A stretch of 11,784 bases of DNA from Trueperaceae bacterium. Lineage in GTDB: Bacteria; Deinococcota; Deinococci; Deinococcales; Trueperaceae. Location: NCBI GenBank assembly GCA_024636105.1, contig JAGXHO010000029.1, forward strand, positions 1 to 11,784, in the 5' to 3' direction. Below are positions 7,015 to 11,784 of the stretch, piece after piece. Every line of letters begins with the position of its first letter. The first letter of the stretch is position 1. Both the position numbers and the translations under genes were made by a program. The notes under the pieces are model-generated. The model did no database searches. It saw only the letters and a list, made by a program, of their open reading frames with translations, and was not told where the DNA came from.

Positions 7015-7722
7015 GTGGCGACGAAAGCGATCGAGCAACCACCGCATGCGTTCGGCGGCGTCGACACCCGGCCGCTGCGCCAACAGATCGCCGACGCCCT
7101 GCAGCGCGCGATCCTCGATGGCGAACTGGTGCCCGGTGCGCCGCTCGTCGAGATGGACATCGCGCAGCGCCTGGGCGTGAGCCGGGCGCCGGTGCGCGAG
7201 GCGCTGCAGCTGCTCGCGCGCGCCAACCTGGTCGAGACCGCCCCCTACCGCGGCACCACCGTGCGGCACCTGACGCCGACCGACGTCGAGGAGGTGTACT
7301 CGCTGCGGACCGCGCTCGAGACCTTCGCGCTCCGACGCGCGATGGCCAGCGACGCCGCCGGCTTGGCGCGCGATCTGCGCTCGGCGTGCGACGCCATGCA
7401 GGCCATCGCCGCGCGCGGCGATTGGTCGCGGCTGGCGGGCGAGGACGCGCGCTTCCACGAGCTGCTCGTGGCCCACGCCGACCACGGCATGCTCGCGCAG
7501 GCCTGGCGCGACCTGCACATGCGCGTGCGCCAGATCATGGCGCTGCGCAACCTCCAGAACGACGACAGCATGGAGGTCTACTTCCGCCACGTCCCCATCG
7601 TCGACGCGATCGAAGCGGGCGACGTCGATGCCGCGGTCGCGGCGCTCGAGGCGCACATCGCCTCGGCGGCCGACCTGGTGCTGGACGACGCCGGTTCGGG
7701 GACCGTCAAACCCACCGACTGA
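7015..7722 (+). CDS. GntR-family regulator, FCD (FadR/VanR) subfamily
   Basis: A 235-residue transcription factor. Residues 18-86 form the GntR winged helix-turn-helix (IADALQRAILDGEL, then IAQRLGVSRAPVREAL with the recognition helix, then a GTTV wing). Residues about 90-222 form the all-helical FCD ligand domain. The four residues that bind a metal in many FCD proteins are present: Asp144 and His148 (DARFHELL), His192 (FRHVPIVDAI) and His214 (EAHIAS), so the effector probably contacts a bound metal and may be a carboxylate. The GTG start has AAGGAGG 4 nt upstream; an upstream extension would run into the promoter and operator. The gene is divergent from the amidohydrolase operon and precedes a second aminotransferase. 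Given the shared palindrome at three promoters, it is the likely local repressor of the whole island and of itself. The ligand is unknown. Confidence 0.93.
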   Translation: MATKAIEQPPHAFGGVDTRPLRQQIADALQRAILDGELVPGAPLVEMDIAQRLGVSRAPVREALQLLARANLVETAPYRGTTVRHLTPTDVEEVYSLRTALETFALRRAMASDAAGLARDLRSACDAMQAIAARGDWSRLAGEDARFHELLVAHADHGMLAQAWRDLHMRVRQIMALRNLQNDDSMEVYFRHVPIVDAIEAGDVDAAVAALEAHIASAADLVLDDAGSGTVKPTD

Positions 7723-7745
7723 AGCCTACCGCCCCACGCCCTGCC

Positions 7746-7770
7746 CGCGGTGGCCGCTCCGGCCGCCGCG
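7746..7770. terminator. Hairpin between gntR and the second aminotransferase gene
   Basis: An 11-bp stem with one G-T wobble (7746-7756 with 7760-7770) closes a 3-nt loop in the 96-bp gap between the two genes. No T-run follows. It may attenuate read-through or protect the upstream message end, letting the enzyme gene be expressed at a different level from its regulator. No separate promoter for 7819-8958 was recognised. Confidence 0.4.
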
Positions 7771-7818
7771 CGCCATGTTCCGGTCGCTAACTCGGCGCCG
7801 ATCCCGGAGGAACCCCCA

Positions 7819-8958
7819 ATGCGCGACTTTCGCTCGCGGCGCGCCCGCGCCGTCTCCATCCAGCCCCAGACCTCGATCGACACCACGGGCCGCATCAACC
7901 TCGGCTCGGGCACCCCCGATTTCGAGGTGCCCGACTTCGTGGTGGCGCCGATGGTGGCCTCGCTCCAGGCGCAGAAGCTCCAGTACACCGCCTGGGCCGG
8001 TATGCCCGCCCTGAAGCACGCCGTGGCGACCAAGATGGCGCGCGAGAACCGGCTCGAGGTCGATCCGCACACCGAGGTGCTCGTGACCGCCGGCGCCCAG
8101 GAGGCGCTCATGACGGTGCTCATGACGCTCCTCGATCCCGGCGACGAGGTGATCATCAGCGACCCGCACTACGGCGTGTACACCCGCGCCGCGACGATCG
8201 CCGGCGCGACGATGGTGCCGGTTGCCACCCGCCTCGAGGACGGCTTCGTCCCGCAGGTGGCGGACGTCGCCGCGGCGATCACCGACCGGACCCGGGCGCT
8301 GATCCTGGTGTCGCCGAGCAACCCGACGGGCGCCGTGTTCCCCCGCGAGACGCTGCAGGGCTTGGTCGACCTGGCGGCCAAGCACGACCTGGTCGTCGTG
8401 TCCGACGAGATCTACGAGGACTACGTGTTCGACGGCGCCGAGCACGTCACCGTCGCCGCACTGCCGGGCGCGCGCGAGCGCACGGTGTCGATCTACAGCC
8501 TCTCCAAGGGCTTCGCGTTGACCGGCATCCGGGTGGGGTACGTCGTGGCGCCCCCGGCGCTGATCCAGGCGATGCTCCCCTTCCACCACGCGATGACCAT
8601 CTGCGCCCCGGTCACGGCGCAGTTCGGCGCCGCGGCGGCGCTCGACCACGACCGTGGTTGGTTCACGCCGATCCTCGCCGAGTACGACCGGCGCCGGGTC
8701 GCCTGGATGGCGGCCCTCGACGGCATGGGCCTGCCGTACCTGCGGCCCAAGGGCGCGTACTACGTCTTCTTCGACGTCCGACCGACCGGGCTCGACGCCA
8801 AGACCTTCGTTCGGCGCGCGGGTGACGAGGCGCTCGTGACGTTGGGGACCGGTGGCGGGGGTGCCGGAGAGGGGTGGATCCGCGGCTCGCTCATGCAGCG
8901 GTCGCCCCACCTGGAGGAGGGCTTCGATCGCCTCGCCGCCTTCGTTGGAGGGCTCTGA
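7819..8958 (+). CDS. PLP-dependent class I/II aminotransferase (second copy)
   Basis: A 379-residue fold-type I aminotransferase. Landmarks are the LGSGTPDF N-terminal segment, SPSNPTG with Asn168, SDEIYEDY with Asp196 and Tyr199, Schiff-base Lys230 in SLSKGFALTGIRVGY, and Arg355 in WIRGSL for carboxylate binding. It looks catalytically complete. The segment before Arg355, usually of PGxxFG form in this class, is replaced by a Gly-rich LGTGGGGAGEG (342-352), which could change the shape of the substrate entrance. The ATG at 7819 is chosen because GGAGG lies 8 nt upstream; an in-frame GTG at 7750 lacks this and falls in a hairpin. It follows gntR by 96 bp on the same strand. It is clearly diverged from the aminotransferase at 1421-2614, so the two probably act on different donors or different steps. 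Confidence 0.9.
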   Translation: MRDFRSRRARAVSIQPQTSIDTTGRINLGSGTPDFEVPDFVVAPMVASLQAQKLQYTAWAGMPALKHAVATKMARENRLEVDPHTEVLVTAGAQEALMTVLMTLLDPGDEVIISDPHYGVYTRAATIAGATMVPVATRLEDGFVPQVADVAAAITDRTRALILVSPSNPTGAVFPRETLQGLVDLAAKHDLVVVSDEIYEDYVFDGAEHVTVAALPGARERTVSIYSLSKGFALTGIRVGYVVAPPALIQAMLPFHHAMTICAPVTAQFGAAAALDHDRGWFTPILAEYDRRRVAWMAALDGMGLPYLRPKGAYYVFFDVRPTGLDAKTFVRRAGDEALVTLGTGGGGAGEGWIRGSLMQRSPHLEEGFDRLAAFVGGL

Positions 8959-8962
8959 CCGC

Positions 8963-8985
8963 GGCGCACGGCGGCGCCGTGCGCC
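8963..8985. terminator. Hairpin after the second aminotransferase gene
   Basis: GGCGCACGGC (8963-8972) and its exact complement (8976-8985) flank a 3-nt loop, 4 bp after the aminotransferase stop codon. It is placed as a terminator, ahead of the transporter promoter at 9022-9050. As with the other hairpins here, there is no T-run. Confidence 0.55.
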
Positions 8986-9021
8986 CCCGCCCGCGGGTGG
9001 TCGCCGCGCGCGCCCGCCGGG

Positions 9022-9050
9022 TTGACACCGGAGCGTCCGCTCGCCATACT
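9022..9050 (+). promoter_or_regulatory. Promoter of the ABC importer operon
   Basis: TTGACA (9022-9027), a 17-bp spacer and CATACT (9045-9050) form a strong sigma70-type promoter. The start point should fall near 9057, with the perfect operator palindrome directly downstream at 9065-9082, so a bound regulator would block early elongation. The leader to the ATG is about 50 nt. Confidence 0.8.
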
Positions 9051-9064
9051 CCAACCCACGGACG

Positions 9065-9082
9065 TCGATTGTCGACAATCGA
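9065..9082. promoter_or_regulatory. GntR/FCD operator, copy 3 (perfect palindrome)
   Basis: TCGATTGTCGACAATCGA is a perfect 18-bp palindrome, and symmetry extends to 22 bp at 9063-9084. It is the most symmetric of the three copies and so probably the strongest site. It lies between the importer promoter and the ribosome binding site (GAGGAGG, 9094-9100). Confidence 0.88.
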
Positions 9083-9106
9083 CGCCGAGCCACGAGGAGG
9101 TCATCG

Positions 9107-10705
9107 ATGAAGGTACTCCACCGCCGAGCGCGCGCCACGTACGCCGCGCTCGCCCTGGTCCTGCTGATGCTGCCGGGCACCGCTTGGGCCCAGCAGAGCG
9201 GCGGCGAGCTCGTCTTCGCCGTCAACCGAGAAGCCGACATGCTCGACCTGCACGTGGGATCGTCCCGCTACGACCTCGTGCCCGCGGCGCAGATCTACGA
9301 CACCTACCTCTTCCTGACGCCCGAGGGTGAGTTCCTTCCGTGGCTCGCCGAAGAGGTCACCGTCAACGAGGACGCGACCGAGTACGTCATGCGCCTTCGT
9401 CCCGGCGTCACCTTCCACGACGGCACCCCGCTGAACGCCGAAGCCGTCAAGTTCAACTTCGACCGCATCGTCGACCCGGCCACCGCCAGCCGCGCGGCCG
9501 TCGGCGACATGGGCTCCTACAGCAGTTCCGAAGTGGTGGACGAGCTCACGATCCGAGTCTCGTTCGCGCAGCCCTTCCCGGCCTTCTGGTACGCGCTGTC
9601 CGATTGGCGCGCCGGCGGCCCCCACTCGCCCACCGCCATCCAGGCCGATCCCGAGGGGTACCGCTTCAAGCCCGTCGGCACGGGTCCCTTCCGCTTCGTG
9701 TCGTGGACGCAGGGCGACCGCATCGTCTTCGAGCGCAACCCGGACTACGCCTGGCCCCGGCCGGGCACCATGCACGACGGCCCGGCGTACCTCGACACGG
9801 TCGTCTTCCGGACCATCGCCGAGGACCAGTCGCGCGTCGTCTCGCTCCGCAACGGCGAGATCGACGGCCTCCTCCGCCTCCCACCACAGGACGTCGCCGG
9901 ATTCAAAGCGGACCCCAACTTCTCGGTCGTCGAGGCCACGCTGCCTGGTTCGGGCGTGATCATCGTCGTCAACGCGAACAAGATGCCGACCAGCGACCCG
10001 GCCATCCGTGAGGCGCTGCTGCTCGTCACCTCGCCCGATCAGATCGCGCGCGTCGGCTACTTCAACGCCTGGCCAGCGCACCGCGGTTCGGTGCTCTCCA
10101 GCCCGAACCCCGGCTTCACCGACCTGACCGGCACCTTCCCCTTCGATCCCGAGCGCGCCGCGCGCGTCCTGGACGAGGCCGGCTGGGTCCCCGGCGCCGA
10201 CGGCATCCGCGTCAAGGACGGCGAGCGCGCCGAGCTGATCTACATCGGCTTCCCCAGCGGCGAGACCACCCGCACGCTCGAGCTGATTCAGGCCAACCTA
10301 GCCCCGCTCGGCATCGCGGTCGAGATCCGCGAGCTCGACTCCGGCGCGATCCAGGCCGCGCGTCAGAGCGGCGTGCACCACATCGCGCACCTGACCTTCA
10401 TCTACAAGGACGCGGGCTTCCTGCGCACGCTGTTCCACTCCGAGAACATCGGCACCGGCTGGAACTTCATGCAGCGCCCCGACCCCGAGCTCGACGCGAT
10501 GCTCGAGGCGATCCAAGTGACCGCCGACCTGACCGCCCGCAACCAGATCGTCGCGGACGTCCAGCGCTACATGCTCGAGCAGGGCTACTTGCTGCCCACG
10601 GTGTACCAGCACACCGTGAACGTGTACGGCGCCGACGTCGTCGACGCCGCGGCCTACCCGGTGTACGGCGAGGCCCCGTACTTCTACGACACCTACAAGC
10701 GGTAA
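9107..10705 (+). CDS. ABC importer solute-binding protein, family 5 (peptide/nickel type)
   Basis: A 532-residue exported binding protein. Residues 1-28 are a type I signal peptide: a basic start (HRRAR), a hydrophobic core (LALVLLML) and a cleavage site AWA before Gln29. There is no lipobox cysteine, so the mature protein should be free in the periplasm. The mature part has the family 5 (DppA/OppA) fold, with LRPGVTFHDGTPL followed by VKFNFDRI, and PVGTGPFRF as typical signatures. Members bind oligopeptides, opines, amides, nickel chelates or sugars, so the ligand cannot be called, but it is likely to be the compound handled by the adjacent amidohydrolases. GAGGAGG lies 6 nt before the ATG. 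Expression is probably controlled by the operator at 9065-9082. The permease follows after 140 bp containing a strong hairpin. Confidence 0.93.
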   Translation: MKVLHRRARATYAALALVLLMLPGTAWAQQSGGELVFAVNREADMLDLHVGSSRYDLVPAAQIYDTYLFLTPEGEFLPWLAEEVTVNEDATEYVMRLRPGVTFHDGTPLNAEAVKFNFDRIVDPATASRAAVGDMGSYSSSEVVDELTIRVSFAQPFPAFWYALSDWRAGGPHSPTAIQADPEGYRFKPVGTGPFRFVSWTQGDRIVFERNPDYAWPRPGTMHDGPAYLDTVVFRTIAEDQSRVVSLRNGEIDGLLRLPPQDVAGFKADPNFSVVEATLPGSGVIIVVNANKMPTSDPAIREALLLVTSPDQIARVGYFNAWPAHRGSVLSSPNPGFTDLTGTFPFDPERAARVLDEAGWVPGADGIRVKDGERAELIYIGFPSGETTRTLELIQANLAPLGIAVEIRELDSGAIQAARQSGVHHIAHLTFIYKDAGFLRTLFHSENIGTGWNFMQRPDPELDAMLEAIQVTADLTARNQIVADVQRYMLEQGYLLPTVYQHTVNVYGADVVDAAAYPVYGEAPYFYDTYKR

Positions 10706-10718
10706 CCCGCGACCGAAC

Positions 10719-10757
10719 GCCGTGGTCGGGAGGCGCCATTGGCCTCCCGACCACGGC
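10719..10757. terminator. 16-bp perfect hairpin between binding protein and permease genes
   Basis: Bases 10719-10734 pair exactly with 10742-10757 around a 7-nt loop, starting 13 bp after the binding-protein stop codon. There is no T-run. In many ABC importer operons a hairpin here lowers downstream transcription or stabilises the upstream message, giving excess binding protein over permease. The remaining part of the 140-bp gap shows no promoter or gene that I could recognise. Confidence 0.6.
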
Positions 10758-10845
10758 CGACTTCCAGCGCGCGCCACGCCACCGCCCGACCGTCGTCCCT
10801 GGCGGGTCGTGCGGCCGAGGCCGCGGTCGACGTCCGAAGGGCACC

Positions 10846-11769
10846 ATGTGGTCGTTCATCACCCGCCGCCTGCTCATCCTCGTCCCGGTCGTGGTCGGCG
10901 TGTCGTTCCTCGTGTTCACGGCGATGTACATCCTGCCGGGGGACGCCGTCGACTCGATGCTCGCCGAGCGCGGTGCCAGCGCCGAAGAACTCGCGCGCTT
11001 GCGCAGCCAGCTCGGACTCGACCAGCCCTTCTTGGTGCAGTACGGCCGCTTCATCGGCCGCTTGGTGACGGGTGACCTTGGTTCGTCGATCGTCACCGGG
11101 CGCCCCGTCGCCGACCAGATTGCGTCCCAGCTGCCGGCCACCATCGAACTGACCCTCGCGTCGCTGCTGATCGCGGTCCTGGTGGGCGTACCGCTCGGCG
11201 TGATCGCCGCCGTCCGACGCGGGACGTGGATCGACTCGCTCTCGATGGTCGTCGCCCTGGTCGGGGTGTCGATGCCCAACTTCTGGCTCGGCCTGCTCCT
11301 TATCTTGACGTTCTCCCTGCAACTCGGCTGGTTCCCGGCGGCCGGCAGCGGCAACTGGCGCTACCTGGTGCTGCCCGCCGTCACGCTCGGCTTCTCGGGG
11401 GTGGCCATCATTGCTCGCATCACCCGTTCGAGCCTCCTCGAGGTGATCCACGCCGACTACGTCCGCACGGCGCGCTCCAAGGGGCTACGGCCGTCCACCG
11501 TCATCGTCAAGCACGCCATGCGCAACTCGATGGCGTCGGTCATGACCGTCATCGGGCTCCAGTTCGGGGCCTTGCTCGGCGGATCGGTCGTCGTCGAGAC
11601 CGTCTTCGGGCGGCAGGGCATCGGGTTCCTGACGGTGTCGGGCATCCAGCGCGCCGACTTCCCCCTCGTGCAGGTGACCGTGATGCTCGCGGCCCTCGCC
11701 TTCGTCGTCGTCAACCTGCTCGTCGACGTCACGTACTCGCTGCTCGACCCACGGATCCGGTACGGGTGA
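10846..11769 (+). CDS. ABC importer permease, DppB-like
   Basis: A 307-residue inner-membrane permease of the peptide/nickel importer class. Six membrane segments are visible at about residues 9-30, 99-123, 131-160, 172-193, 230-253 and 273-299, with a large periplasmic loop after the first, as usual for DppB/OppB-type proteins. The cytoplasmic EAA coupling loop is at about 198-226 (ADYVRTARSKGL, then KHAMRNS), where the ATPase docks. The N-terminal FITRRLL and C-terminal LLDPRIRYG are family hallmarks. Length is normal and the reading frame is intact. The ATG at 10846 is preceded by GAAGGG. It should form a heterodimer with the product of the next gene, which begins just after it; ATPase genes would be expected to the right of the window. 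Confidence 0.95.
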   Translation: MWSFITRRLLILVPVVVGVSFLVFTAMYILPGDAVDSMLAERGASAEELARLRSQLGLDQPFLVQYGRFIGRLVTGDLGSSIVTGRPVADQIASQLPATIELTLASLLIAVLVGVPLGVIAAVRRGTWIDSLSMVVALVGVSMPNFWLGLLLILTFSLQLGWFPAAGSGNWRYLVLPAVTLGFSGVAIIARITRSSLLEVIHADYVRTARSKGLRPSTVIVKHAMRNSMASVMTVIGLQFGALLGGSVVVETVFGRQGIGFLTVSGIQRADFPLVQVTVMLAALAFVVVNLLVDVTYSLLDPRIRYG

Positions 11770-11776
11770 GGTGACC

Positions 11777-11784
11777 ATGGACGC
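11777..11784 (+). CDS. Start of next gene, probably the DppC-like partner permease (partial)
   Basis: An ATG at 11777 follows the DppB-like stop codon by 7 bp, with GAGGTG (11768-11773) upstream. Only two full codons (Met-Asp) fit in the window. In this transporter class the second permease gene nearly always follows the first, so DppC-like is inferred from order alone. An in-frame GTG at 11771 is an alternative start. Confidence 0.5.

Noticed and set aside
7750..7818. GTG at 7750 as the start of the second aminotransferase
   Set aside because: It lies within a hairpin and lacks a ribosome binding site; the ATG at 7819 has GGAGG 8 nt upstream and gives the usual N-terminus.
7726..9240. 504-codon minus-strand open frame opposite the second aminotransferase
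   Set aside because: It is an antisense shadow that also runs across the importer promoter and operator; no domain is recognisable.
1..11784. tRNA or rRNA genes, CRISPR repeats, insertion sequences or attachment sites
   Set aside because: No cloverleaf, regularly spaced repeat, transposase or terminal inverted repeat was seen; the only repeated element is the operator palindrome.

Overview
The window is a high-GC (roughly 70% by eye) bacterial chromosome segment with tightly packed genes, strong GGAGG-type ribosome binding sites and near-consensus sigma70-type promoters (TTGACA, 17 bp, TAnnnT). The one exported solute-binding protein has a plain type I signal peptide and no lipobox, which points to a diderm with a periplasm. 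The phylum cannot be fixed from the sequence; Deinococcota or Proteobacteria are plausible. It looks like a catabolic and uptake island for a small nitrogen-containing compound, possibly a cyclic amide, hydantoin-like ring or peptide-like amide.

Layout. 1-189 is a regulatory region with an operator palindrome and a leftward promoter. 190-3999 (+) is a tight three-gene operon: a creatinase/prolidase-fold M24 protein, a class I PLP aminotransferase and a dihydroorotase/hydantoinase/allantoinase-type cyclic amidohydrolase. 4000-4137 is a convergent intergenic region with two GC-rich hairpins. 4138-6830 (-) is a two-gene unit: an imidazolonepropionase/prolidase-like amidohydrolase, translationally coupled (ATGA) to a 483-residue protein of unknown function that looks like a TIM-barrel glycoside-hydrolase relative. 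6831-7014 is a compact control region. 7015-8958 (+) encodes a GntR/FCD regulator and a second class I aminotransferase. 9107-11784 (+) is the start of a peptide/nickel-type ABC importer: solute-binding protein, DppB-like permease, and the first codons of what is probably a DppC-like permease.

The unifying signal is one palindrome, TCGATTGTCGACAATCGA, found three times with 0-2 changes, always in an intergenic control region: before the M24 operon (81-98), between the divergent amidohydrolase and gntR genes (6953-6970), and before the transporter (9065-9082). Its form fits a GntR/FCD operator, and the only regulator gene in the window is that type. The simplest model is that the GntR protein controls its own gene, both catabolic operons and the importer, and is released by the imported compound or a metabolite. 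At 6916-7005 two near-consensus promoters face each other across the single operator, so one bound dimer would cover both start points. At 118-146 a TTGACA-17-TATATT promoter reads leftward out of the window and predicts a further regulated gene to the left.

The substrate is not determined by the sequence. No RNA genes, insertion sequences, CRISPR arrays or phage genes were seen.
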